Positions 1 to 8,495 of a DNA stretch of 64,000 nt are shown here, in pieces. Below the pieces are notes generated by a model that saw only the letters and a program-made list of their open reading frames with translations, made no database searches and was not told the origin of the DNA. Within the stretch, counting starts at the first letter, position 1; each line of letters begins with the position of its first letter. A program made the translations under genes and the position numbers. The DNA lies in assembly GCF_031456495.1 (NCBI RefSeq), contig NZ_JAVDUW010000001.1, forward strand, positions 744,001 through 808,000, read 5' to 3'. Source of the stretch: Pedococcus sp031456495. Its GTDB lineage: Bacteria > Actinomycetota > Actinomycetes > Actinomycetales > Dermatophilaceae.

Positions 1-449
1 GCGCCTGCCTGCTGATGGCCGAGCTGGCCGCCACGCTCAAGGCGGAGGGGCGCACCCTCACGGACCTGCTCGACGAGCTCGCCGTGAAGCACGGCGTCCA
101 CGCCACCGACTCGTTCTCGGTGCGGGTGGCGGACCTGTCGCTCATCGGCACCGTCATGGCGCGGCTGCGCGAGCAGCCCCCGGCCGACATCGGCGGGACC
201 GCCGTGGCCCGGGCCGACGACCTCGCCAAGGGCAGCGAGTCGCTGCCGCCGACCGACGGGCTGCGCTACCACCTCGAGGACGGCAGCCGGGTCATCGTCC
301 GGCCGTCCGGCACCGAGCCGAAGCTCAAGGTCTACCTCGAGGTGGTCGAGCCGGTCGCCGACGAGGACGCCCTGGACGCGGCCAAGGCCGTCGCCGCGGA
401 GCGTCTTTCGGGCCTGCGCGAGGCGATGGCGGCGCTCACCGCCGCCTGA
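1..449 (+). CDS. Phospho-sugar mutase (PMM/PGM family), C-terminal part only
   Basis: This is the 3' end of a gene that begins before the window; the frame is open from base 3. The 149 visible residues contain the signature of the C-terminal phosphate-binding domain of alpha-D-phosphohexomutases, RPSGTEPKLKVYLEV, close to the end. Enzymes of this family move phosphate between C1 and C6 (or C5) of a sugar phosphate. The usual label is phosphomannomutase, but it lies upstream of deoC and a nucleoside-salvage region that also holds add, deoA and cdd, so it may act as a phosphopentomutase (inference). The phosphoserine loop and metal site are outside the window. A perfect inverted repeat follows the stop. 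Confidence 0.85.
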   Translation, partial: ACLLMAELAATLKAEGRTLTDLLDELAVKHGVHATDSFSVRVADLSLIGTVMARLREQPPADIGGTAVARADDLAKGSESLPPTDGLRYHLEDGSRVIVRPSGTEPKLKVYLEVVEPVADEDALDAAKAVAAERLSGLREAMAALTAA

Positions 450-486
450 GGCTTCGGCCCGGCCGAGCCCTCCGTCAGGCTGGGCG

Positions 487-523
487 CCGTCCGCCCGGGA
501 CCGGGCTGGGCCCGGGCGGACGG
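487..523. terminator. GC-rich inverted repeat between convergent genes
   Basis: A perfect 13-bp stem (487-499 pairing with 511-523) with an 11-nt loop lies between the stops of two convergent genes. There is no T-tract on either side, as is common for actinobacterial terminators. It is probably a bidirectional terminator. Confidence 0.6.
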
Positions 524-536
524 GCACTGCGCCGGG

Positions 537-1028
537 CTAGGACTTCCGCCAGAACCGCTTCCTGGCCCGCGACGCGTCGGCCGGCTCGGGGGACGGCGTG
601 GCGGCGTCGGCGTCGTCGACCGGCTTCGGCTCGCCGTCGAAGTCCTGGGCGTCGCCCTCGAGGGCGACGAGAAGCAGGCTGACGAAGTAGCCGGCCCCCT
701 GGTCCCCCGTCACGGCCTCGAGCTCCACCTGGCCGTCCTCGACGAGGAAGTTGAAGGCGTCCAGGGCCGACAGGCGCAGCTCGGTGATCCACACCGCCTC
801 GAGGAAGCTCGACACCTGCCGCGGCCGCGTGCCCGGCCGGTAGCGGACCAGGGCCACCAGCAGCCGCTCGGGGTCGTCGGTGACCTCCACCTCGACCTGG
901 GCGAACATGACGCTGGCGACGAGCCGGCGACGCAGCCGGGCCGCGGCGTCGGCCAGCGGCGCACCGGAGGCGGGCGGCAGGTTGTTGGTCACCGCCTCCC
1001 GGAGCTGCATGAATTCGGCACGGTCCAC
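537..1028 (-). CDS. Conserved-looking protein of unknown function
   Basis: I do not recognise this protein. The frame encodes about 163 residues from the GTG at 1028. Alternatives are a TTG at 1064 (175 aa) and an ATG at 1010 (MQLREAV). No signal peptide or membrane segment is evident. The middle is a mixed alpha/beta sequence (SVMFAQVEVEVTDDPERLLV, then FLVEDGQVELEAVTGD), which resembles a small single-domain fold. The last 45 residues are acidic and Pro/Ala-rich, ending in the basic tail RARKRFWRKS. It is divergent from the receiver-only response regulator, and an antisense reading of the same bases gives a much less protein-like composition, so this strand is favoured. Confidence 0.6.
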   Translation of the reverse strand: MDRAEFMQLREAVTNNLPPASGAPLADAAARLRRRLVASVMFAQVEVEVTDDPERLLVALVRYRPGTRPRQVSSFLEAVWITELRLSALDAFNFLVEDGQVELEAVTGDQGAGYFVSLLLVALEGDAQDFDGEPKPVDDADAATPSPEPADASRARKRFWRKS

Positions 1029-1186
1029 GCGTGCGAGCGTGCCCGACTTGGGCGGAAACGGCAACGGGCGCCACCTCGCGGCGCGTCGCCCCGATCCGCC
1101 CGGATCCGGGCCGCCGCACCATAGGGTGCGGGGTGAGGTTTCCGGCCGTCCCTCCCGGCCGTGACGGCGCTCGGGAAGGACCAGCG

Positions 1187-1549
1187 ATGAAGGTTCTCGT
1201 GGTCGAGGACGACCTGGACATCCAGGACCTCGTCGTCACCCTGCTCACTCGTGACGGCCACACCGTGGTCGCCGAGGCGGAGGGCTGGACCGGCCTTGCC
1301 ACCGCCCTGGCGCAGGCACCCGACCTCGTGGTCCTCGACTGGATGATGCCGGGCATGAGCGGGGTGGAGGTCTGCCGCGCCCTGCGTGACGACCCGCGGA
1401 CCAAGGACGTCCCCGTCCTCATGCTCACCTCCAAGGCGCAGGAGGCCGACATCGACCAGGCGTTCACGGCGGGGGCCGACGACTACATGGTCAAGCCGTT
1501 CCGCGGGCGCGAGCTGGTCAGCCGGGTCCGGGACCTCGTGACCCGCTGA
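1187..1549 (+). CDS. Receiver-only response regulator (CheY-like)
   Basis: The 120-residue protein is a complete receiver domain and nothing else. The acidic pocket is at the start (VVEDD, residues 5-9), the phospho-acceptor aspartate is in VVLDWMMPGMSG, the switch threonine is in LMLTSKA, and the conserved lysine is in MVKPF. The ATG at 1187 has a good ribosome site (GGAAGGA, 1174-1180), which rules out a longer frame starting at 1031. No histidine kinase and no output domain are encoded nearby, so its partner must be elsewhere. A role as a phosphorelay intermediate or allosteric switch is inference. Confidence 0.88.
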   Translation: MKVLVVEDDLDIQDLVVTLLTRDGHTVVAEAEGWTGLATALAQAPDLVVLDWMMPGMSGVEVCRALRDDPRTKDVPVLMLTSKAQEADIDQAFTAGADDYMVKPFRGRELVSRVRDLVTR

Positions 1550-1705
1550 CGGCGCGCCACGCGAGGTTCGGTGCCGGCGCGGTCGTCGCGCGGTCGTCGG
1601 GCGGGCGCTCCCACAGCGACCACAAAGGCTCGGTACAGCCGGGGTCCACCCGAGGGGTGTGTCGTGGGGTCCATCGATCCCCGACCCGAACCGCAGGTGA
1701 CCCCG

Positions 1706-2977
1706 ATGCCGACCCTCCGCCGCCCCCTCGCCCTCTCCCTCGTCACCGCCGCCGCCCTGGCCGGCGGAGCCGTCGGCTACGGCGGGTACCAGCTCGAGAG
1801 CGCCCTGCGCTCCTCCGGCACCGCGGTCGCGGTGGGTGGCACGCGCGCCGGCACCGAGCCGGCCCGCTGGGGTGGTCGCTGGTATGCCGGGGGCACGTGG
1901 GACGGCGACGGGTGGTCGGGCGCCGGCAGCGGCGGCTCGGTGGGCGGCGGCACGGGCAGCGGGGGAACCGGCGGCGCGGGCAGCGGCACAGGGAGCGGTA
2001 GCGGGGGCACCGGCAGCGCCGGCACGGTGACGGCAACCGGCACCACCACCGAGGCCACCGCGCGGCAGCTGCGGGGCGTCGTCGACATCGTCACGACGGT
2101 GGACTACGGGCAGTCCCAGGCCGCCGGCACCGGCATCGTCCTCACCTCGGGCGGTGAGGTCCTCACGAACAACCACGTCGTCGACGGCGCCACGACCATC
2201 ACCGTGACCGTGCTGTCGACGGGGCGCAGCTACGCCGCCACGGTCGTCGGCACGAGCCCGACCAACGACCTCGCCGTCCTGCGCCTGCGCGGCGCCAGCG
2301 GCCTCACCGCGGCACCGATGGGCACGTCGTCCTCGGTCGCCGTCGGGGACGCGGTCACCGGTGTCGGCAACGCCGGCAACGACCCGGGCACCTCCGCGGC
2401 GAGCGGCACGGTCACGGCCCTCGACCAGCAGGTCACCGCGAGCGACGGCGACGGCACGAGCGAGACGGTCACCGGCCTCATCCGCACGAGCGCGCCGATC
2501 CAGTCCGGTGACTCCGGCGGACCGCTCCTCGACAGCGCGGGCAAGGTCGTCGGCATCGACACGGCCGCCGAGACCAGCGGCTACGGCGGCCAGACCGTCG
2601 CGGGATACGCCACCCCGGTCGACCACGCGCTCGACGTCGCCGCCGCCATCCTCTCCGGCACCGACGACGCGACGTACCACCAGGGCCTGCCGGCGTTCCT
2701 CGGCGTGCAGACCGGTGGCGCGACGGCGTATGCCGGGTCGACCGCCGCGGGCGTGCCGGTCGTCGGCGTCGTCAGCGGCTCCGCCGCCGAGCGCGCGGGC
2801 CTGCAGGCCGGCGACACCATCACCCGGGTGAGCGGCACGGCCGTCTCGTCCCAGACCGGGCTCACCGGTGTGCTGGCGCGGCGCTCACCCGGCGACCGGG
2901 TCGTCGTCGCCTGGGTCGACTCCTCCGGGGCGGCCCACCACGCGACCGTGACCCTCGGCTCCGGACCCGCGGACTGA
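1706..2977 (+). CDS. HtrA/DegP-like membrane-anchored serine protease with PDZ domain
   Basis: 423 residues from ATG 1706 (an in-frame GTG at 1697 is possible). Residues 1-30 form a signal anchor. Residues about 70-115 are a Gly/Ser/Thr-rich linker of low complexity. The trypsin-like domain follows with the triad His157 (TNNHVV), Asp188 (TNDLAVL) and Ser270 (QSGDSGGPLL). A PDZ domain occupies roughly 325-420 (GVVSGSAAERAGLQAGDTIT). The family degrades or senses misfolded exported proteins outside the membrane. It appears to be a single-gene unit; a stem-loop follows it. Confidence 0.9.
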   Translation: MPTLRRPLALSLVTAAALAGGAVGYGGYQLESALRSSGTAVAVGGTRAGTEPARWGGRWYAGGTWDGDGWSGAGSGGSVGGGTGSGGTGGAGSGTGSGSGGTGSAGTVTATGTTTEATARQLRGVVDIVTTVDYGQSQAAGTGIVLTSGGEVLTNNHVVDGATTITVTVLSTGRSYAATVVGTSPTNDLAVLRLRGASGLTAAPMGTSSSVAVGDAVTGVGNAGNDPGTSAASGTVTALDQQVTASDGDGTSETVTGLIRTSAPIQSGDSGGPLLDSAGKVVGIDTAAETSGYGGQTVAGYATPVDHALDVAAAILSGTDDATYHQGLPAFLGVQTGGATAYAGSTAAGVPVVGVVSGSAAERAGLQAGDTITRVSGTAVSSQTGLTGVLARRSPGDRVVVAWVDSSGAAHHATVTLGSGPAD

Positions 2978-2989
2978 CGCGCGGCCCGG

Positions 2990-3026
2990 CGGGGGTGCGC
3001 TCGCCGACCCGGCCGGGGCACCCCCG
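2990..3026 (+). terminator. Stem-loop after the HtrA-like gene
   Basis: Nine base pairs (2990-2998 with 3018-3026), very GC-rich, with a 19-nt loop, begin 13 bp after the protease stop. There is no T-tract. It also sits just upstream of the deoC -10 box. Confidence 0.4.
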
Positions 3027-3035
3027 TGGCCCGGC

Positions 3036-3047
3036 TAGGATTGGTCG
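3036..3047 (+). promoter_or_regulatory. -10 box and leaderless start of deoC
   Basis: TAGGAT (3036-3041) is followed by 6 nt and then the GTG start codon, the spacing expected when transcription starts at the first base of the start codon. No ribosome site precedes the gene. No convincing -35 is visible. Confidence 0.55.
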
Positions 3048-4052
3048 GTGAGCACCTCCCCCGCCGCGGCCCCCGTCGTCGACGCGACGGCGCGCGCCCG
3101 TGACCTCCTCGGCGTCTCGCGCCTGTCCAACAGCGCGCTGACGAGCTGGCTGCACGGCCTGCCCGGCGTCGACCAGGTCGGCTGCGAGGCCCGCGCCGCG
3201 TCCCTCGGCACGCGCTCGATCAAGACGACGTCGAAGGCGTGGGGCATCGACACCGCGATCTCGATGATCGACCTGACGACGCTCGAGGGCGCCGACACCC
3301 CCGGCAAGGTCCGCGGCCTGGCGTCCAAGGCCCTCACCCCGGACGCCACCGACATGACGACCCCGCGTCCCGCGGCCGTGTGCGTGTACGGCGACATGGT
3401 CGCCACCGCCAAGCAGACGTTGGGCGTCGACAGCGGCGTCAAGGTCGCCGCTGTCGCCACCGCCTTCCCGAGCGGCCGCGCGATCATGCCCGTCAAGCTC
3501 GCCGACACGGCCGCGGCGGTCGAGGCCGGGGCCGACGAGATCGACATGGTGATCGACCGGGGTGCGTTCCTGTCGGGCGACTACCTCACGGTGTTCCGCG
3601 AGATCGCGGCAGTGAAGGAGGCCTGCGGGTCCGCGCGGCTCAAGGTCATCATGGAGACCGGCGAGCTCGTGACGTACGACAACGTCCGCCGCGCCTCCTG
3701 GCTGTCGATGCTGGCCGGCGGCGACTTCATCAAGACCTCCACGGGCAAGGTCTCGCCCGCGGCGACCCTGCCCGTCACCCTCGTCATGCTCGAGGCGGTG
3801 CGCGACTGGCGCGACCTCACCGGCGAGATGGTCGGGGTCAAGCCCGCCGGCGGCATCCGCACCAGCAAGGACGCGCTCAAGTTCCTCGTCACCGTCAACG
3901 AGGTCGCGGGCGAGGACTGGCTCGACAACCACTGGTTCCGCTTCGGCGCCTCCAGCCTCCTCAACGACCTGCTGCTGCAGCGCCAGCGCATGCGGATCGG
4001 CGCGTACTCCGGCTCCGACTACGTCACCGACGACTCCCCCAGCCTGTACTGA
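3048..4052 (+). CDS. deoC: Deoxyribose-phosphate aldolase
   Basis: 334 residues, the long actinobacterial/eukaryotic-like form. The enzyme cleaves 2-deoxyribose-5-phosphate to glyceraldehyde-3-phosphate and acetaldehyde. The Schiff-base lysine is Lys229 in DFIKTSTGK, and the second active-site lysine is Lys265 in GVKPAGGIRT. The substrate region EIDMVID is intact. The GTG start is fixed by a -10 box placed for a leaderless transcript. The two genes that follow encode an aldehyde dehydrogenase and a dehydrogenase-like protein, so acetaldehyde is probably oxidised on the spot. This is the last step of the deoxynucleoside catabolism whose other enzymes lie at 17-24 kb. Confidence 0.95.
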   Translation: MSTSPAAAPVVDATARARDLLGVSRLSNSALTSWLHGLPGVDQVGCEARAASLGTRSIKTTSKAWGIDTAISMIDLTTLEGADTPGKVRGLASKALTPDATDMTTPRPAAVCVYGDMVATAKQTLGVDSGVKVAAVATAFPSGRAIMPVKLADTAAAVEAGADEIDMVIDRGAFLSGDYLTVFREIAAVKEACGSARLKVIMETGELVTYDNVRRASWLSMLAGGDFIKTSTGKVSPAATLPVTLVMLEAVRDWRDLTGEMVGVKPAGGIRTSKDALKFLVTVNEVAGEDWLDNHWFRFGASSLLNDLLLQRQRMRIGAYSGSDYVTDDSPSLY

Positions 4053-4128
4053 CCTCCCCGCCGCGCCCACCGGCCGCGGCCCCCGCCCGTCCATCCTCCA
4101 TCCGCACCGAACCGAGGACACGAACCCG

Positions 4129-5577
4129 ATGGCCACCTTCGAGTACGCACCGGCACCCGAGTCGCGTGCCGTCGTCGACCTCCAGCCCTCCTACGGGCTG
4201 TTCATCGACGGCGAGTTCACGCAGTCCCAGGGCGGGTCGGCGTTCAAGTCGACCAACCCCGCCACCGAGGAGGTGCTCGCCGAGGTCACCGAGGCGAGCG
4301 AGGCCGACGTCGACCGCGCGGTCGCCGCCGCCCGCCGGGCGTACGACCGCGTCTGGAGCCGGATGTCCGGCGCCGACCGCGGCAAGTACCTCTTCCGCAT
4401 CGCGCGGATCCTGCAGGAGCGCGCCCGCGAGTTCGCGGTGCTCGAGAGCCTCGACAACGGCAAGCCGATCAAGGAGAGCCGCGACGTCGACGTCCCGCTC
4501 GCGGCGGCGCACTTCTTCTACCACGCGGGCTGGGCCGACAAGCTCGACTACGCCGGCCTCGGCACCAACCCCCGACCGCACGGTGTCGTCGGCCAGGTCA
4601 TCCCGTGGAACTTCCCGCTGCTCATGCTCGCGTGGAAGATAGCCCCCGCCCTGGCCACCGGCAACACCGTCGTCATCAAGCCCGCCGAGACCACCCCGCT
4701 GTCGGCGCTGCTCTTCGCCGAGGTGCTCCAGCAGGCCGAGCTCCCCCCGGGTGTCGTCAACATCGTCACCGGCGCCGGCGCGACCGGCCAGGCGATCGTC
4801 GACCACCCGGGCATCGACAAGCTCGCGTTCACCGGCTCCACCGGGGTCGGCAAGATGATCGCCCGCTCGATCGCCGGCACCCGCAAGAAGGCCACCCTCG
4901 AGCTCGGCGGCAAGGCCGCGAACATCATCTTCGACGACGCCCCCATCGACCAGGCTGTCGAGGGCATCGTCAACGGCATCTTCTTCAACCAGGGCCACGT
5001 CTGCTGCGCCGGCTCCCGGCTGCTCGTCCAGGAGTCCATCGCCGACGAGGTCGACAAGCGGCTCAAGCGCCGCCTCGCCACCCTGCGCGTCGGCGACCCG
5101 CTCGACAAGAACACCGACGTGGGCGCGATCAACTCCCGCGCCCAGCTCGACCGCATCACCGAGCTCACCGCCGTCGGCGAGGCCGAGGGTGCCGAGCGCT
5201 GGGACAACGGCTGCGAGCTGCCGACCAGGGGCTTCTGGTTCCGACCGACCGTGTTCACCGGCGTCAGCCAGACGCACCGGATCGCCCAGGAGGAGATCTT
5301 CGGGCCGGTGCTGTCGGTGCTGACCTTCCGCACCCCGCACGAGGCGGTCGCCAAGGCGAACAACACCCCGTACGGCCTCTCCGCCGGCATCTGGACCGAG
5401 AAGGGCTCGCGCATCCTCTGGATGGCCGACCAGCTCCGGGCCGGTGTCGTGTGGGCCAACACCTTCAACAAGTTCGACCCGACCAGCCCCTTCGGCGGCT
5501 ACAAGGAGTCCGGCTACGGCCGCGAGGGCGGGCGCCACGGCCTGTCCGCCTACGTCACGACGGGAGACGCCAAGTGA
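4129..5577 (+). CDS. NAD(P)-dependent aldehyde dehydrogenase
   Basis: 482 residues, the full length of the family. Visible signatures are the cofactor and oxyanion region VIPWNFPLLM, the general-base motif LELGGK, and the catalytic cysteine pair in GHVCCAGSR. The C-terminal EEIFGPVLSV and NTFNKFDPTSPFGG segments are also intact. A GAGGA ribosome site precedes ATG 4129. It sits directly behind deoC, so acetaldehyde is the likely substrate (inference from context). Its stop overlaps the start of the next gene by 4 bp, so the two are translationally coupled. Confidence 0.93.
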   Translation: MATFEYAPAPESRAVVDLQPSYGLFIDGEFTQSQGGSAFKSTNPATEEVLAEVTEASEADVDRAVAAARRAYDRVWSRMSGADRGKYLFRIARILQERAREFAVLESLDNGKPIKESRDVDVPLAAAHFFYHAGWADKLDYAGLGTNPRPHGVVGQVIPWNFPLLMLAWKIAPALATGNTVVIKPAETTPLSALLFAEVLQQAELPPGVVNIVTGAGATGQAIVDHPGIDKLAFTGSTGVGKMIARSIAGTRKKATLELGGKAANIIFDDAPIDQAVEGIVNGIFFNQGHVCCAGSRLLVQESIADEVDKRLKRRLATLRVGDPLDKNTDVGAINSRAQLDRITELTAVGEAEGAERWDNGCELPTRGFWFRPTVFTGVSQTHRIAQEEIFGPVLSVLTFRTPHEAVAKANNTPYGLSAGIWTEKGSRILWMADQLRAGVVWANTFNKFDPTSPFGGYKESGYGREGGRHGLSAYVTTGDAK

Positions 5578-6494
5578 GCCCCACCGCCCAGAGGTCCGCC
5601 GCGGCGGACACCCGCCTGGACGTCCGCAAGACCTACAAGCTCTACATCGGCGGCAAGTTCCCCCGCTCGGAGTCCGGCCGCTCCTACGAGGTCGTCGACT
5701 CCCGCGGCCGGTTCCTCGCCAACGCGGCGCAGGGCTCGCGCAAGGACGCCCGTGACGCCGTCGTCGCGGCGCGCGGCGCGTTCGCGGGCTGGGCCGGCGC
5801 CACGGCATACAACCGCGGTCAGGTCCTCTACCGCATCGCCGAGGTGATGGAGGGGCGTCGCGCCCAGTTCGTCGCCGAGGTGCGCGCGGGCGAGGGCGTC
5901 ACCGAGCGCCGCGCGGAGGCGCTCGTCAGCGCGTCCATCGACCGCTGGGTCTGGTATGCCGGGTGGGCCGACAAGCTCGCGCAGGTCCTCGGCGGGCTCA
6001 ACCCCGTGGCCGGGCCGTACTTCGACATCTCCGCCCCCGAGCCCACGGGCGTTGTGGGCGTCCTTGCGCCGCAACGCTCCTCGCTGCTCGGTCTGGTGTC
6101 GGTCCTCGCCCCGGTCATCGTCTCCGGCAACACCGCCGTCGTGCTCACGAGCGAGCAGCGGCCGCTGCCGGCGATCACGCTGTCCGAGGCGCTGGCGACC
6201 TCCGACGTCCCCGGTGGCGTCGTCAACCTCGTCACCGGCCGCACGGCCGAGGTGGCGCCGTGGGTCGCCTCGCACCGCGACGTCAACGCGATCGACCTCG
6301 CCGGCGCGGCCGACGCCGACGGCGTGAGCTGGGGAGACCTCGAGCTCGCGGCGGCCGAGAACCTCAAGCGGGTCGTGCGACCCGCCGGTGAGGGCACGGA
6401 GGCCGTCGAGCCCGACTGGACGCGCGAGCCCGACCTGTCCCGCGTCACCGCCTTCCTCGAGACCAAGACGGTCTGGCACCCCAAGGGCCGTTGA
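5574..6494 (+). CDS. Truncated aldehyde dehydrogenase-like protein lacking the catalytic half
   Basis: 306 residues from GTG 5574, overlapping the previous stop as GTGA. It aligns by eye with the N-terminal two thirds of aldehyde dehydrogenases (YIGGKFPRSESGRSYEVVDS at the start, EPTGVVGVLAP, VSGNTAVVL, GGVVNLVTG), then diverges and ends without any cysteine-containing catalytic segment or LELGGK motif. The frame is clean, with normal codon use and preserved coupling on both sides, so it is not a decaying pseudogene. A structural or regulatory partner of the upstream dehydrogenase is the simplest reading (inference). Confidence 0.8.
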   Translation: MSPTAQRSAAADTRLDVRKTYKLYIGGKFPRSESGRSYEVVDSRGRFLANAAQGSRKDARDAVVAARGAFAGWAGATAYNRGQVLYRIAEVMEGRRAQFVAEVRAGEGVTERRAEALVSASIDRWVWYAGWADKLAQVLGGLNPVAGPYFDISAPEPTGVVGVLAPQRSSLLGLVSVLAPVIVSGNTAVVLTSEQRPLPAITLSEALATSDVPGGVVNLVTGRTAEVAPWVASHRDVNAIDLAGAADADGVSWGDLELAAAENLKRVVRPAGEGTEAVEPDWTREPDLSRVTAFLETKTVWHPKGR

Positions 6495-7093
6495 CCGCGG
6501 CCCGCGTCGTCGTCCTCGCCGGCCCCAGCGGGGCCGGCAAGTCGCGCCTGGCCGCCCGGCTGCACGACGCCCACGGGTGGCCGATCGTCCGGCTCGACGA
6601 CTTCTACCGCGACGAGGACGACCCGGCGATGCCGCGCTCGGCCGAGCTCGGCATCGTCGACTGGGACCACCCCGACTCGTGGAACCGCGAGGCGGCCGTG
6701 GAGGCGCTGGCCACCCTCGTGGCCACCGGCTCCGTCGCGACCCCGGTCTACGACATCGGGCTCAGCCGGGCCGTGGGGTCGACGGTCGTCACCGCGCACC
6801 CGGACGACCTGGTCCTGACCGAGGGCATCTTCGCCGCGGAGATCATCGCCGACCTGCGCGAGCGGGGGCTGCTGGCCGGCGCGTACTGCGTGCACCACCA
6901 CCGGTTCGTGACCTTCGTGTACCGGCTGGCGCGTGACCTCTCCGAGCGCCGCAAGCCGCCGTGGACGCTGGTGCGCCGCGGTCTCGCGCTGATGCGCGAC
7001 GAGCCGCGGGTCGTCGCCCGCCAGGAGTCCCTGGGCGCCCACCCGGCCCGGGCCAGCGAGCTCGAGCCGCTGCTGTCCGCCCTGGCCCGCTGA
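6491..7093 (+). CDS. Uridine-kinase-like P-loop protein
   Basis: 200 residues starting at TTG 6491, which overlaps the previous stop as TTGA. The P-loop is GPSGAGKS at residues 11-18, and the following LDDFYRD segment matches the acceptor-site aspartates of uridine/phosphoribulokinase-type kinases. Further family features are DWDHPDSWN and LTEGIFAAE. Its place at the end of the deoC operon fits nucleoside salvage (uridine or cytidine to the monophosphate), but the C-terminal part is short compared with classical Udk, so substrate is uncertain. Confidence 0.75.
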   Translation: MTAARVVVLAGPSGAGKSRLAARLHDAHGWPIVRLDDFYRDEDDPAMPRSAELGIVDWDHPDSWNREAAVEALATLVATGSVATPVYDIGLSRAVGSTVVTAHPDDLVLTEGIFAAEIIADLRERGLLAGAYCVHHHRFVTFVYRLARDLSERRKPPWTLVRRGLALMRDEPRVVARQESLGAHPARASELEPLLSALAR

Positions 7094-7137
7094 CGGGACC
7101 TCCCTGACGGCACCGGTGTGGCGGGACCTCCCTGACG
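7094..7137. repeat. 16-bp direct repeat
   Basis: CGGGACCTCCCTGACG occurs at 7094-7109 and again at 7122-7137, directly after the stop of the kinase-like gene. Function unknown; possibly a local duplication. Confidence 0.6.
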
Positions 7138-7175
7138 AGCTCCCCGAACGGCTCCGGTAACGCCCGCGGAGTTGG

Positions 7176-7220
7176 TAGGTTCGCACCACGCACGGGGTGG
7201 ACCAGGAGGGGGCAGGTCGG
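7176..7220 (+). promoter_or_regulatory. Probable promoter and leader of the DUF4129-MoxR-DUF58 operon
   Basis: TAGGTT (7176-7181) resembles a -10 box, and AGGAGGGGG begins at 7203, 12-18 bp before ATG 7221, as a ribosome site. No clear -35 is visible. Confidence 0.35.
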
Positions 7221-8495
7221 ATGACGCAACCCGCGGGCGGCAACGGGAGTGCCGCGACGCCCGGCTGGTCCGCGCCCGGGGCCCCCACCCCTCCCGAGCC
7301 GCCGGTCTCGCCCGGAGCAGCGGTCCCGCCCGGAGCAGCGGTCCCGCCCGGAGCAGCGGTCCCGCCCGGGTCGCCTGTCACGCCCGGCCCACCGCCTGAG
7401 TACCCGGCGTCGGCGCAGCAGCCAGCCCAGTGGCAGTCCCCCGCGCCGCAGTACCCGCAGGCGCAGTACCCGCCGCAGGCACCGGCATACGCCGGCAGCG
7501 GGGCGCCCGGCACCGCACTCCCGGCCGCCCACTGGTCCTCGGCCCTCACGGCGCACAAGCCGGGCATCATCCCGCTGCGCCCCCTCGGGCTCGGCGACAT
7601 GATCGAGGGCGGCTTCGCGGCGATGCGGCGCAACCCGCGCACCTTCTTCGGCCTGGCGCTGCTCGTGACCCTCGCCGTCGTCGTCCTGCTCGGCGCCCTC
7701 GGCGCCCTGGGCTACCTCGCCGCGACCACCCTCGGCGGCTCGGCCAGCGACGCCGTGCTCGCAGCGGGCGCCGTCGGCGGCCTCACCGTGCTCTACGCGC
7801 TCAGCGCGGTCACCGGCGTCGTCCTCACCGGCATGCTCTCCTACCCCGTCGGCGAGGCCGTCCTGGGCCGCAAGCCGACCACCGGCGAGGTGTGGCGGCA
7901 CACCCGGCGGATGATCCCCCGGCTGACCGGGCTCTGCCTGCTCCTGCTCATACCCGTCGTCGCCGTCCTCGGCGGGCTCATCGCGCTGGTCGTCCTCGCG
8001 TTCAGCCGCGGGTCGGACGCCGGCGGGGTCGTGGCGCTGCTCGCGGTGTTCGTGGCCGTGGGGCTCACCGTCTACCTGACCATCCGGCTGGTGCTGTCCA
8101 CGCCGGCCTTGGTGCTGGAGGACCTCGGCGTCGTGGCGTCGCTGAAGCGCTCGTGGCAGCTGACCGAGGGGCGCTTCTGGCGCACCCTCGGCGTGCTCAT
8201 CGTGACCGGCCTGCTCGTCGGGATCGTCCAGCAGGTGCTGGGCTTCGGCTTCCAGTTCGCCGGGATGGCGCTCGGGTTCGGCCTGGTGTCGACCACGCAC
8301 GGCGACCCCAACGGCCCGCTCGTCGCGCTCGTCACCGTCGGGACGTCCGTGCTCGGTGCCGGCCTGGCAGCCCTGCTCACCCAGCCGTTCTCGGCGGCCG
8401 TCTCGGCCCTGCTCTACACCGACGCGCGCATCCGGGCCGAGGGCTTCGACCTCGCCCTGGCCCGCGCCGTCTCCGGCGCCCCGGTGGGTCTGTGA
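7221..8495 (+). CDS. Multi-pass membrane protein with Pro-rich cytoplasmic N-terminus
   Basis: 424 residues from ATG 7221 (a GTG at 7197 lies before the ribosome site and is less likely). Residues 1-100 are rich in Pro, Gln, Ala and Tyr and include an imperfect hexapeptide repeat of the type PGAAVP. A motif IIPLRPLGLGDMIEGGFAAMRRNP then leads into about six hydrophobic helices, as in the glycerophosphodiesterase-type membrane domain family found beside DUF4129 genes in actinobacteria. First gene of a five-gene operon in which every junction but the last overlaps by 4 bp. Precise function unknown. Confidence 0.75.
   Translation: MTQPAGGNGSAATPGWSAPGAPTPPEPPVSPGAAVPPGAAVPPGAAVPPGSPVTPGPPPEYPASAQQPAQWQSPAPQYPQAQYPPQAPAYAGSGAPGTALPAAHWSSALTAHKPGIIPLRPLGLGDMIEGGFAAMRRNPRTFFGLALLVTLAVVVLLGALGALGYLAATTLGGSASDAVLAAGAVGGLTVLYALSAVTGVVLTGMLSYPVGEAVLGRKPTTGEVWRHTRRMIPRLTGLCLLLLIPVVAVLGGLIALVVLAFSRGSDAGGVVALLAVFVAVGLTVYLTIRLVLSTPALVLEDLGVVASLKRSWQLTEGRFWRTLGVLIVTGLLVGIVQQVLGFGFQFAGMALGFGLVSTTHGDPNGPLVALVTVGTSVLGAGLAALLTQPFSAAVSALLYTDARIRAEGFDLALARAVSGAPVGL
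7305..7373 (+). repeat. 18-bp in-frame tandem repeat
   Basis: Three full units of 18 bp (7305-7322, 7323-7340, 7341-7358), nearly identical, plus a partial fourth, encode V-(S/P)-PGAA. The second and third are identical. Such repeats change copy number by slippage, so strain-level length variation is likely. Confidence 0.85.

Noticed and set aside
989..2680. Open frame of 563 codons on the minus strand opposite the receiver and protease genes
   Set aside because: Low-complexity Arg/Gly/Ala composition, and both opposing genes have clear catalytic motifs and proper starts.
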